The translations under genes were made by a program, and so were the position numbers. A model generated the notes under the pieces. The model had not been told where the DNA came from. It worked only from the letters and a program-made list of their open reading frames with translations, and did no database searches. From Spirochaetia bacterium (GTDB lineage: Bacteria; Spirochaetota; Spirochaetia; Treponematales; Breznakiellaceae), in NCBI GenBank assembly GCA_025997595.1, contig BNUU01000054.1, positions 1 to 7,781 of the forward strand: a stretch of DNA of 7,781 nt, read 5' to 3'. This document shows positions 1 through 5,651 of this stretch, piece by piece. Position 1 is the first letter of the stretch; each line of letters begins with the position of its first letter.

Positions 1-83
1 GGTCTGCCCCCTGGAAAGCGCCGCAGATATGGCAAAGCGTATGGTCAACGTGGTGGTTCCGGATTATCCCTTTAAGGCGGGGG
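1..83 (+). pseudogene. Inverted partial copy of dhaK (internal fragment)
   Basis: These 83 bases are identical, in reverse complement, to 1234-1316 inside the intact dhaK gene. Read on the plus strand they encode DhaK residues from about Val225 to Gly251 (motifs CPLESAADM and DYPFKAG). Homology stops abruptly in a run of G: six here, five in the intact gene. Beyond the break the same frame stays open to a TGA at 245-247, but the added residues do not resemble the DhaK C-terminus, so the last 80 residues of the kinase are missing. The copy continues off the left edge, so its full length and whether it has a 5' half are unknown. Perfect identity implies a recent duplication, ongoing gene conversion, or an assembly artefact. 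Confidence 0.85.
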
Positions 84-296
84 GTAAACGGTATCTTGTC
101 CGGGAATCTGCTTGTCATGCTTCGCATAATACCCTATTTTCGGTGATACCGGAAGGGGAAAACATACCAATTACACGACAAACGCATGAACTTAAGAATT
201 TGACCACGAACCACACTAACAACACGAACTTGTTGTTTCCTTTTTGATTTTTTTTCGTGTGGTTCGTGTTGTTCGTGGTTTAAATCTTAAAGAATT
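84..296. other. Intergenic stretch without an intact gene
   Basis: Apart from the palindrome at 192-290, I see no supported gene here. The plus-strand frame continuing from the dhaK fragment to 247 encodes low-complexity Asn/Thr-rich sequence that simply reads through the palindrome arm. A weak promoter-like pair (TTGTCA at 112-117, TATTTT at 135-140, 17-base spacer) points right, but no intact gene follows it on that strand. Confidence 0.5.
192..290. repeat. Palindrome of 9-base units downstream of dhaL; possible terminator
   Basis: The left arm (192-228) and the right arm (254-290) match as inverted repeats at 31 of 37 positions, around a T-rich 25-base loop. Each arm is itself made of near-identical 9-base units: on the left CCACACTAA and CAACACGAA, on the right TTCGTGTGG and TTCGTGTTG. 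It lies 7 bases beyond the dhaL stop codon, so in RNA it could fold into a long hairpin that ends or protects the dehydrogenase-dhaK-dhaL transcript. No clean U-tract follows the stem on the minus strand. The unit structure looks more like a dispersed repetitive element than a simple terminator. Confidence 0.7.
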
Positions 297-950
297 CTAT
301 AGCGCCAGAATGCCGTCGGCCATTGCGGTCAATATCAGTTTGCAGGAAGTGGCCCCCGCGTCATACACGCCCTTTGACCGCTCCCCAAGCCTGGCTGACC
401 GGCCGAATTTTGCTTCCAGATCCTTGGTGGATTCCCAGCCTTCTTCCGCCGCTTTTTTCAGTTCTTCCAGGGCGGAAGCAAGGTTTGACTCGGCAAGATC
501 TGTCCCGCTTTCCGCAGCCCGGTCCATAGCATCGCAGGCCGGGGCCAGGGTGTCCACCAGGGTCTTGTCGCCGGGGCGGGCCTCCACAATGTCGTAGAGC
601 GCAAGGAGCCCTGCCCTCAGCATGGCCGCCAGTTCCGATGTGCCGATTGTTTCATGTTCTGCGCCGGTCTCCGCCATCTGGGCAAAGATCGTTCCGTAAA
701 TGGGGCCCATGGATCCGCCGATCTTGCTGAACAAAACAGAGCCCAGTTCATCAAGCCCCTCGGTAAAACTGATGTCCCGGTTAGCGATACTGTCGGCAAA
801 CATGGTAAAGCCCTTGTTCATATTTGCGCCGTGGTCCCCGTCGCCGATAAGGCCGTCCACTTCGCTTAAGTAATCTTTGTTCTGCTGTACCGCCAGCACG
901 ATCTTTTCCAGTACCGGTTTTCCGTCTTTATTATGAAACACCTTCGCCAT
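297..950 (-). CDS. dhaL: Dihydroxyacetone kinase-type subunit DhaL (nucleotide-binding)
   Basis: This is the all-helical, nucleotide-binding subunit of a two-part ketose kinase. It holds the Mg-nucleotide next to the substrate bound on DhaK; the complex acts in the cytoplasm. The 217-residue length is normal for DhaL. Family signatures appear in order: GDGDHG at 36-41, whose Asp residues bind Mg; GGSMGP at 78-83; GDKTLVDTL at 127-135; and GRSARLGERSKGVYDAGATS at 183-202. The ATG follows a purine-rich AGGGGGG element by four bases. It is the last gene of the operon, 41 bases after dhaK. No DhaM phosphocarrier is visible, so whether the phosphate comes from ATP or from the PTS via DhaM cannot be decided here. 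Because the neighbouring dehydrogenase looks tetritol-specific, the true substrate may be erythrulose rather than dihydroxyacetone. The family call is firm; the substrate is open. Confidence 0.93.
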   Translation of the reverse strand: MAKVFHNKDGKPVLEKIVLAVQQNKDYLSEVDGLIGDGDHGANMNKGFTMFADSIANRDISFTEGLDELGSVLFSKIGGSMGPIYGTIFAQMAETGAEHETIGTSELAAMLRAGLLALYDIVEARPGDKTLVDTLAPACDAMDRAAESGTDLAESNLASALEELKKAAEEGWESTKDLEAKFGRSARLGERSKGVYDAGATSCKLILTAMADGILAL

Positions 951-991
951 GCGTCCCCCCTTTTGCCGTTATCGCAGTAATACTGTTTCTG

Positions 992-1987
992 TTACCGCTG
1001 TTTCAAACCCATGCTGTAACAGGGCATGTCGATCAGGGTTTTAAGTTCATCGTCAAGCTTCATCACCGTCAGGGTGGCGCCCATCATTTCAAGGGAAGTA
1101 AAGTAATTTCCCACGTAGGAACGGTGTATTTTGATTCCCTGTGCGGTAAGGATCTTTTCGATCTCATCGTAGAGCACGTAGAGTTCCATCACCGGGGTGG
1201 CGCCCAGGCCGGAAACCAATACCACCGTTTCGTCCCCCGCCTTAAAGGGATAATCCGGAACCACCACGTTGACCATACGCTTTGCCATATCTGCGGCGCT
1301 TTCCAGGGGGCAGACCTCGATCCCCGGTTCCCCGTGGTGGCCGATGCCCACTTCCATGGTCCCCTCCGCAATTTTGAAATTGGGGTGCCCCACTGCGGGC
1401 AGGGTGCAGGGGGTGAGCCCGATCCCCACGCTGCGGGTATTGTCGATGGCCTTTTGCGCGGCGGCAATCACCGCGTCCAGGTCCGCGCCGGCGGCGGCCT
1501 TTGCGCCGCCGACCTTCCACATCAGCACTTCCCCGGCGACACCCCGGCGTTTGCCCGGCTGGTCCTTTGGGGCGGAAGCGGCGTCGTCATTGGCGATCAC
1601 CGTTTTTACTTCGATGCCCTCTTTCGCCGCCATCTTGACGGCGATCTTTACGTTCATGTTGTCCCCGGAATAGTTCCCGTAGAGGCACGCGACCCCCCGG
1701 CCCTGGTTGGCCGCGCGGAAGGCGTCCAGGAATGCATCCGCCGTGGGGGAGGTGCAGATTTCTCCCACCGCCACGGCGTCGCAGAGATTGGTCCCGATGT
1801 AACCCACAAAGGCGGGCTTGTGTCCGCTGCCGCCCCCGGTGACAACGCCGACCTGGCCCCTGGGCATGTCCGCCCGCTTGAGGACCCGGGGGTTTCCCGT
1901 GGGGGCTGCGATGTCCCCGTGGGCCTTGACGAAGCCCTTGAGCATCTCGTCTACGATATTGTCGGGGTTATTCAAAATACGCTGCAT
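992..1987 (-). CDS. dhaK: Dihydroxyacetone kinase-type subunit DhaK (ketose-binding)
   Basis: This is the substrate-binding subunit of a DhaK/DhaL kinase, which holds a short-chain ketose as a covalent hemiaminal on a histidine. The product is 331 residues. From the chosen start, the key residues fall at the numbers known from E. coli DhaK: His56 in GGGSGHKPAF, Asp109 in YSGDN, and His218 in GHHGEPG, the covalent-binding His. I chose the ATG at 1987 because AAAGGAG lies just before it and the protein then begins MQRILNNP, typical of the family; the frame is open 16 codons further upstream without a good ribosome site. That ribosome site overlaps the stop codon of the upstream dehydrogenase (10 bases from its end to this start), implying translational coupling. 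Lys57 and Phe60 differ from the E. coli GHEPMH pattern beside the active site. An internal 83-base piece of this gene recurs inverted at 1-83. Confidence 0.93.
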   Translation of the reverse strand: MQRILNNPDNIVDEMLKGFVKAHGDIAAPTGNPRVLKRADMPRGQVGVVTGGGSGHKPAFVGYIGTNLCDAVAVGEICTSPTADAFLDAFRAANQGRGVACLYGNYSGDNMNVKIAVKMAAKEGIEVKTVIANDDAASAPKDQPGKRRGVAGEVLMWKVGGAKAAAGADLDAVIAAAQKAIDNTRSVGIGLTPCTLPAVGHPNFKIAEGTMEVGIGHHGEPGIEVCPLESAADMAKRMVNVVVPDYPFKAGDETVVLVSGLGATPVMELYVLYDEIEKILTAQGIKIHRSYVGNYFTSLEMMGATLTVMKLDDELKTLIDMPCYSMGLKQR

Positions 1988-1992
1988 AAAAT

Positions 1993-1999
1993 CTCCTTT
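1993..1999 (-). promoter_or_regulatory. Ribosome binding site of dhaK overlapping the upstream stop
   Basis: AAAGGAG on the minus strand lies five bases before the dhaK ATG and shares bases with the TAA stop of the dehydrogenase (1998-2000). It fixes the dhaK start at 1987 and suggests that ribosomes finishing the dehydrogenase reinitiate on dhaK. Confidence 0.7.
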
Positions 2000-3074
2000 A
2001 TGGAATGAGTACGATCTTAAGGGAATTATCCGCACCGCCGGCAGCTATGTCAAATGCCTTCTTCCAGTCGTCCAGGCCGAACCTGTGGGTGACCACACCC
2101 TTGGTTGGCAGGGAGCCGTCCAGGATCCACTTGATCACCGATGGGTAACTGTTGGGGCTCAAATGGGAGCCGAGGAGGTCAAGTTCCTTCCGGTCGCTGA
2201 TGATGCTCCAGTCCACGGTTACCAGGTCCTTAAAGACGCTGAATTCCACAAAGCGGCCCATCTTGCGGATCATCTCAAGCCCCTGGTTGACGCTGGAGGG
2301 ATGGCCGCTGGCTTCGATGTAAATGTCGCAGCCGTAACCTTCTGTCATTTCCATGATCTTTTTTACCACGTTTTCCTTGCCGGGGTTCAGCACGATGTCG
2401 GCGCCGAATTCCTTTGCCTTGGCAAGGCGCATGTCGTTCATGTCCAGCACCACAAAGGCGGCGGGGTTCCGTTTGCGGACGGCCCCCACCATGCCCAGGC
2501 CCAGGGTGCCTGCGCCGCTTAAAACCACAAAGTCTTCGTTGGAGATGTTGGCCCGGTCCACGCAGTGTTTTGAACATCCGTAGGGCTCGATGAGCAGGGC
2601 CTGTTCCAGGGGCATGTCGTCGGGGATTTTGTATTTGCGGCCCTCGTGGGGATAGCGCATGTATTCGGCCATGCCGCCGTTTACGTTGTTTTGGAAGCCG
2701 TAGAGGTCGTGTTTCTGACACATCCAGTAACGGCCGGTGAGGCAGAATTTACAGACGCCGCAGGGGACTATCTGTTCCGAAACCACCCGCTCCCCAATCT
2801 TGAATTCCCTTTGGTCCGGGCCGACCTCGACCACCCGGCCCACAAACTCATGCCCCGGTACCACGGGGGCCTTGATGTAGGGGGGGCTGCCGTCGCCGCC
2901 CCAGAAGCTGGGGGCCCCGGCAAATGCCTTGGTGTCCCCGGCGCAGACCCCGCAGCCTTCCACCTTTACGATCACATCGTCGGCCTTTGCCCGTGGGGTG
3001 GGGATCATCTCTATGCGGTAATCCCCGGGCGCGTAGGCGACCAGGGCCTTCATCTTTTCAGGAATCCGGGACAT
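1998..3074 (-). CDS. Zinc-dependent polyol dehydrogenase, erythritol/L-threitol dehydrogenase-like
   Basis: This is a medium-chain, zinc- and NAD-dependent dehydrogenase of 358 residues. Catalytic zinc ligands are visible at Cys44 (GCGVCAGD), His75-Glu76 (PGHEFVG) and Glu163 (EPYGC). The structural zinc site is Cys105, 108, 111 and 119. The Rossmann loop is GAGTLGLG at 187-194, and Asp211 at the end of the second strand favours NAD over NADP. The stretches GAPSFWGGDG, SEQIVPC, YWMCQ, NGGMAEYM, CDIYIEASGHPS and GRFVEFSVF match my memory of the EltD group, which oxidises erythritol or L-threitol to erythrulose. It is the first gene of the operon with dhaK and dhaL, which fits a path of polyol to ketose to ketose phosphate. 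The ATG at 3074 has AGGAGG eight bases upstream; an in-frame ATG 15 codons earlier lacks one. Other polyols remain possible. Confidence 0.85.
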   Translation of the reverse strand: MSRIPEKMKALVAYAPGDYRIEMIPTPRAKADDVIVKVEGCGVCAGDTKAFAGAPSFWGGDGSPPYIKAPVVPGHEFVGRVVEVGPDQREFKIGERVVSEQIVPCGVCKFCLTGRYWMCQKHDLYGFQNNVNGGMAEYMRYPHEGRKYKIPDDMPLEQALLIEPYGCSKHCVDRANISNEDFVVLSGAGTLGLGMVGAVRKRNPAAFVVLDMNDMRLAKAKEFGADIVLNPGKENVVKKIMEMTEGYGCDIYIEASGHPSSVNQGLEMIRKMGRFVEFSVFKDLVTVDWSIISDRKELDLLGSHLSPNSYPSVIKWILDGSLPTKGVVTHRFGLDDWKKAFDIAAGGADNSLKIVLIP

Positions 3075-3082
3075 GGCGGGAA

Positions 3083-3088
3083 CCTCCT
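3083..3088 (-). promoter_or_regulatory. Ribosome binding site deciding the dehydrogenase start
   Basis: AGGAGG on the minus strand with an eight-base spacer to the ATG at 3074. The alternative in-frame ATG at 3119 has no comparable element, so the shorter protein is preferred. Confidence 0.75.
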
Positions 3089-3140
3089 GCGTTTTCTGGA
3101 TAATCTTTTCTAAAACCATTTTATAAAATGAACAGATATA

Positions 3141-3169
3141 ATGATAGGGGATATTATCCGGATTGTCCA
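3141..3169 (-). promoter_or_regulatory. Sigma70-type promoter of the dehydrogenase-dhaK-dhaL operon
   Basis: Read on the minus strand, a -35 TGGACA (3164-3169) and a -10 TATCAT (3141-3146) each match the consensus at five of six bases, separated by exactly 17 bases. Transcription would begin near 3134, giving a leader of about 60 bases before the start at 3074. The spacer contains an 11-base perfect palindrome, a plausible operator. Confidence 0.55.
3149..3159. promoter_or_regulatory. Candidate operator palindrome GGATATTATCC
   Basis: This is a perfect inverted repeat of five bases per arm around a central T, lying between the -35 and -10 of the operon promoter. A regulator bound there would block RNA polymerase. 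Palindromes this short occur by chance, and no regulator gene is visible in the window. Confidence 0.3.
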
Positions 3170-3207
3170 GAACACGAGGACCGCCGATAAGTTATTTTTT
3201 CGCCGTA

Positions 3208-3236
3208 TTGTCCGTACCGGGTGCCCATGGTATAGT
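3208..3236 (+). promoter_or_regulatory. Candidate promoter for the FAD oxidoreductase
   Basis: TTGTCC (3208-3213, four of six) and TATAGT (3231-3236, five of six) are spaced by 17 bases. The predicted transcript start near 3243 would fall inside the ribosome binding site at 3241-3246, leaving a leader of only about ten bases, which lowers confidence. Confidence 0.3.
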
Positions 3237-3252
3237 TGTTGAGGAGTGAATC

Positions 3253-4644
3253 ATGTTTGATTATGTGCTGGTCAAGGAACAGAAGATCCCTGTGGTCGCC
3301 GATGTGGATGTCCTTATCGCCGGGGGCGGATGCGCCGGAGTCGGGGCGGCCATTGCCGCAGGCAGGGACGGGGCCAGGACCGTACTTATTGAACGGATGT
3401 TTTACCTGGGGGGCACCATGACCGGCGGCCTCATGAGCAAGATCGCCATCGCCCCGTGGAACCGGGGGCTTGCGGCGGAACTCCTTGAACGGATGGACCA
3501 ATACCAGGGCACTGCCTGGATGCAGAGCCGCCCCGAGGTTCCTGTCGATCCTGAACTTGCAAAACTGCTGCTGGATAAAATGGTGGTGGACGAGGCGGGG
3601 GTAGATGTCCGCTTTGGGACGGTGGTTTCCGATGTGATCCGCGAGGGCCGGGAAATCAAGGCGGTGATCATCAGTAACATTAAGGGGCTCCAGGCCATCC
3701 GCGCAAAGTACTTTATCGACTGTACCGGGGACGGGCAGCTCGGTTTCCTTGCGGGGGCCGCCGCCATGATCGGCAGCGATGACGGGGGCCTTGGATCGGC
3801 GCCGACCCTGATGTTCCGCATCGCCCATGTGGATGTGGATAAGTTCATTGACGCCCAGGAAAAGGACGAGGAAGAATTCAAGTCCGCCCGGACCCGTCAC
3901 AGCCCGCAGGAAATGCGGGAACGGTACCACGCGCACCGGTACATCTTCTTTGTGGATTATATGCCCTTTATCAAACGGCGGCTTGCGGAAAATCCCGCCA
4001 TGTTCAGCGGGTGGGAACAGCAGGTGCTGACCACCCGGGGGCTTATCTTTATTAACCAACCCCAGGACGGCGTGATCCTGGTCAACTCCACCCGCATCCT
4101 CAAATTTCGCGGCAACGACGATGTGGAACTGAGCAGCGCCATGGTAGCGGGCCGCAGGCAGATTGAAACGATTTTCCGGTTTATGAAGAATTTTTTCCCC
4201 GGCTTCGAGCAATCCATCATCATGGATACGGGGAGCCTTTTGGGTATCCGGGAATCCCGGCGTATCGAAGGGGACTATGTTTTTACCGAGCGGGACATTT
4301 CCGCTTCTACCCGGTTTTGGGATGCGGTGGTCTCCAACAACGGGGGTATCGAAATTCATTCCCCAACCGGCTTCGGGCTTAAGGGCAGCCATTTGGGGAA
4401 GGATGAATTTTACCATGTCCCGTACCGGAGCATCATCGCCAGGGATTTCAACAACCTCTTCATGGCGGGCCGCTGTTTCAGCGCCAACCACCCCGGCCTT
4501 TCCGCCGCCCGGAACATCGCCTACTGCATCGCCCTGGGACAGGCTGCGGGAAGCGCAGGCGCCCAGCTTGCCAAAAACGGCAAGACCAATGTCCGGGAAA
4601 TCGACATCGGCGCATTGCAGGAAAAACTGGGGGATGTCCTTTAG
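3253..4644 (+). CDS. FAD-dependent oxidoreductase, FAD_oxidored family
   Basis: This is a 463-residue flavoprotein, predicted cytoplasmic, with no signal peptide or membrane segment. A dinucleotide-binding beta-alpha-beta unit starts near residue 18 with VLIAGGGCAGVGAA and ends at Glu47 (LIER), which would bind the FAD ribose. It is followed by the conserved YLGGTMTGG. Other family landmarks are FIDCTGDGQLG (154-164), GIRESRRI (331-338) and the C-terminal FAD-contacting LFMAGRCFSANHPG (402-415). This fits the FAD_oxidored group (Pfam PF12831), whose substrates are mostly unknown. GAGGAG lies six bases before the ATG. The gene is divergent from the polyol dehydrogenase operon and shares its 178-base upstream region, so co-regulation is plausible and a role in the same carbon pathway is possible. 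The family is fairly sure; the reaction is not. Confidence 0.85.
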   Translation: MFDYVLVKEQKIPVVADVDVLIAGGGCAGVGAAIAAGRDGARTVLIERMFYLGGTMTGGLMSKIAIAPWNRGLAAELLERMDQYQGTAWMQSRPEVPVDPELAKLLLDKMVVDEAGVDVRFGTVVSDVIREGREIKAVIISNIKGLQAIRAKYFIDCTGDGQLGFLAGAAAMIGSDDGGLGSAPTLMFRIAHVDVDKFIDAQEKDEEEFKSARTRHSPQEMRERYHAHRYIFFVDYMPFIKRRLAENPAMFSGWEQQVLTTRGLIFINQPQDGVILVNSTRILKFRGNDDVELSSAMVAGRRQIETIFRFMKNFFPGFEQSIIMDTGSLLGIRESRRIEGDYVFTERDISASTRFWDAVVSNNGGIEIHSPTGFGLKGSHLGKDEFYHVPYRSIIARDFNNLFMAGRCFSANHPGLSAARNIAYCIALGQAAGSAGAQLAKNGKTNVREIDIGALQEKLGDVL

Positions 4645-4760
4645 GGGGGATAGTAATTCAATAAAAAGTAAAAAAGCGTTTTTGATTGAACCGCCACACA
4701 TCCGAGTGCCCTATATAAAGGTGAAAAAACGGAGAAAAACCGTACCTTATGGAGGCATGT
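4645..4760 (+). other. AT-rich spacer upstream of the Rpn gene
   Basis: This spacer is distinctly A-rich compared with the GC-rich gene before it. A TATATA/TATAAA at about 4712-4718 could serve as a -10, but no convincing -35 lies at the right distance (TTGAAC is about 20 bases away). I see no clear terminator for the oxidoreductase gene. Confidence 0.3.
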
Positions 4761-5585
4761 ATGCAAAAGAGAATCCTTTCACCCCTGAACGATTTCGTGT
4801 TCCGGCTCCTTTTTGGGGACCAGCGGAATATTAAGCTTCTTACCGCCTTTCTCAAGGCGTCCCTGGATCTCCCCTCCGAGGAGTATGACCGCCTGATTAT
4901 CATAGACCCCCATCTGAAAAAGGAAAAAAAGGAGGGTAAAAGCGGGGTACTGGATGTAAAGGTCCACACCAGGTCGGGGATTATCATCAACGTGGAAATC
5001 CAGGTGTCTTCTTCAAAGGAACTGAGGAAACGGTTTGCCTGGTACGGCGCAAAAATGTTAGCGGGACAGATAAGCCGTGGGGACCAGTACCGGAAGCTTG
5101 AACGGGTGGTGAGCATCATCATCGTAGCAGAAGAACTGGTAGAAGAAGACCGTGGATATTATAATAAATATGTTATAATGAACGGAAAGACAGGGACGGT
5201 CTTTACGGATTTGCTGGAAATCAATGTTCTGGAACTGTCGAAGCTGCCGGCAGAGTCAGATGGGACGGCGCTCTGGAACTGGGGACAGTTTTTAAAGTGC
5301 GAGAGTGAGGAGGAGTTCGATATGATAGCGGAAAAGGACCCTGATGTGAGGGAAACGGTGGTGACCCTGAAGGAACTGAGCGATGACGAACGAAACCAAA
5401 TGCTGGCTGACGCGCGGATGATGAAGGAATGGGACGAGTGGGGCTTCCGGAAGGAACATTATGAGAGGGGCTATCGGCGGGCCAGGGAAGAAGCCACCCG
5501 GAAAATGAAGAAAATGGGGCTCTCGTCCGAGCAAATAATGTATGCTACCGGACTTTCTTCTGAAGAAATCGGAAAAGTGTATTAG
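4761..5585 (+). CDS. Rpn-family PD-(D/E)XK nuclease / putative transposase
   Basis: The product is 274 residues from the ATG at 4761, which has GGAGG five bases upstream; an ATG at 4749 would place that site inside the coding region. The N-terminus (LSPLNDFVFRLLFGD) is typical of the Rpn recombination-promoting nucleases. The nuclease core is visible as LDVKV with Asp65 and INVEIQ with Glu79 and Gln81, the D...ExQ pattern of the family, so catalysis looks intact. The C-terminal third is charged and helical and ends with two similar turns (GLSSEQI, GLSSEEI). Rpn proteins cut DNA and have been linked to RecA-independent recombination and phage defence. A strong internal start at codon 188 and an internal extended -10 promoter suggest a separate short C-terminal product. 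It sits alone between unrelated genes, consistent with horizontal arrival. Confidence 0.88.
   Translation: MQKRILSPLNDFVFRLLFGDQRNIKLLTAFLKASLDLPSEEYDRLIIIDPHLKKEKKEGKSGVLDVKVHTRSGIIINVEIQVSSSKELRKRFAWYGAKMLAGQISRGDQYRKLERVVSIIIVAEELVEEDRGYYNKYVIMNGKTGTVFTDLLEINVLELSKLPAESDGTALWNWGQFLKCESEEEFDMIAEKDPDVRETVVTLKELSDDERNQMLADARMMKEWDEWGFRKEHYERGYRRAREEATRKMKKMGLSSEQIMYATGLSSEEIGKVY
5171..5179 (+). promoter_or_regulatory. Extended -10 promoter inside the Rpn gene
   Basis: TGTTATAAT is a perfect TGn-TATAAT extended -10. A second perfect TATAAT lies just upstream at 5160-5165. A weak -35-like TGGATA (5153-5158) sits 15 bases before the downstream -10. A transcript would begin near 5186, about 135 bases before the internal start codon at 5322. 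The AT-rich codons here, including ATA for Ile, contrast with the rest of the gene. Confidence 0.45.
5308..5313 (+). promoter_or_regulatory. Internal ribosome binding site in the Rpn gene
   Basis: A perfect AGGAGG, within GAGGAGGAG, lies eight bases before the in-frame ATG at 5322. It also encodes the run of Glu residues SEEEF, so it could be chance, but the spacing is ideal for initiation. Confidence 0.5.
5322..5585 (+). CDS. Possible intragenic short Rpn product (RpnS-like)
   Basis: Translation from the internal ATG in the same frame as the nuclease would give 87 residues beginning MIAEKDPDVR. It would contain only the charged, helical C-terminal domain and none of the nuclease core (Asp65, Glu79, Gln81). 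Enterobacterial Rpn loci are known to make such a short C-terminal protein from inside the gene, and it inhibits the toxic full-length nuclease. Support here is the perfect ribosome site at 5308-5313 and the extended -10 at 5171-5179. It is inferred, not shown; the internal signals could be side effects of the coding sequence. Confidence 0.4.
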   Translation: MIAEKDPDVRETVVTLKELSDDERNQMLADARMMKEWDEWGFRKEHYERGYRRAREEATRKMKKMGLSSEQIMYATGLSSEEIGKVY

Positions 5586-5619
5586 AGTTGTTCGATAACT
5601 TCAGTTATTGAACAACTCT
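5584..5619. terminator. Strong hairpin between convergent rpn and HIT genes
   Basis: Two 17-base arms (5584-5600 and 5603-5619) pair with only one G-T mismatch around a two-base centre, opening to a small loop. The left arm overlaps the Rpn stop codon. No T-run follows on the plus strand, so it is not a classical intrinsic terminator. It lies where two convergent genes end, so it may act in both directions. Its near-perfect symmetry also fits a repetitive palindromic element. Confidence 0.6.
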
Positions 5620-5651
5620 ATTCAAGGATACTTGATAAGCGATTTTTCCTT

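Larger units (their letters stand above)
1..1316. repeat. Long inverted repeat pair (arms 1-83 and 1234-1316)
   Basis: The two arms are exact reverse complements over 83 bases, checked base by base. About 1.15 kb lies between them: an intergenic palindrome, all of dhaL and the 3' end of dhaK. The left arm may be longer than 83 bases because it reaches the window edge. Homologous recombination between such arms would invert the segment between them and exchange the 3' parts of the two dhaK copies. Confidence 0.85.

Noticed and set aside
112..140. Promoter-like TTGTCA and TATTTT pair
   Set aside because: The -10 is weak and no intact plus-strand gene follows, so I did not list it as a feature.
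29..247. Small 72-residue gene at the left edge
   Set aside because: Its first part is simply the DhaK fragment in frame, and its tail reads through the 9-base palindrome units. It is better described as a broken dhaK copy.
1124..2008. 294-residue plus-strand open frame across dhaK
   Set aside because: It is antisense to dhaK, which has all its catalytic residues. The frame is His/Gly/Val-rich shadow sequence.
1818..2522. 234-residue plus-strand open frame across the dhaK-dehydrogenase junction
   Set aside because: It overlaps two convincing genes on the other strand and has no family features.
2646..3113. 155-residue plus-strand open frame opposite the dehydrogenase N-terminus
   Set aside because: It is a shadow of the zinc-site-bearing dehydrogenase frame and has no independent start signal.
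3154..4701. 515-residue open frame on the minus strand opposite the FAD oxidoreductase
   Set aside because: It is wholly antisense to a gene with clear FAD-binding motifs, has a Pro/His/Gly-rich composition typical of shadow frames in GC-rich DNA, and shows no recognisable domain or ribosome site.
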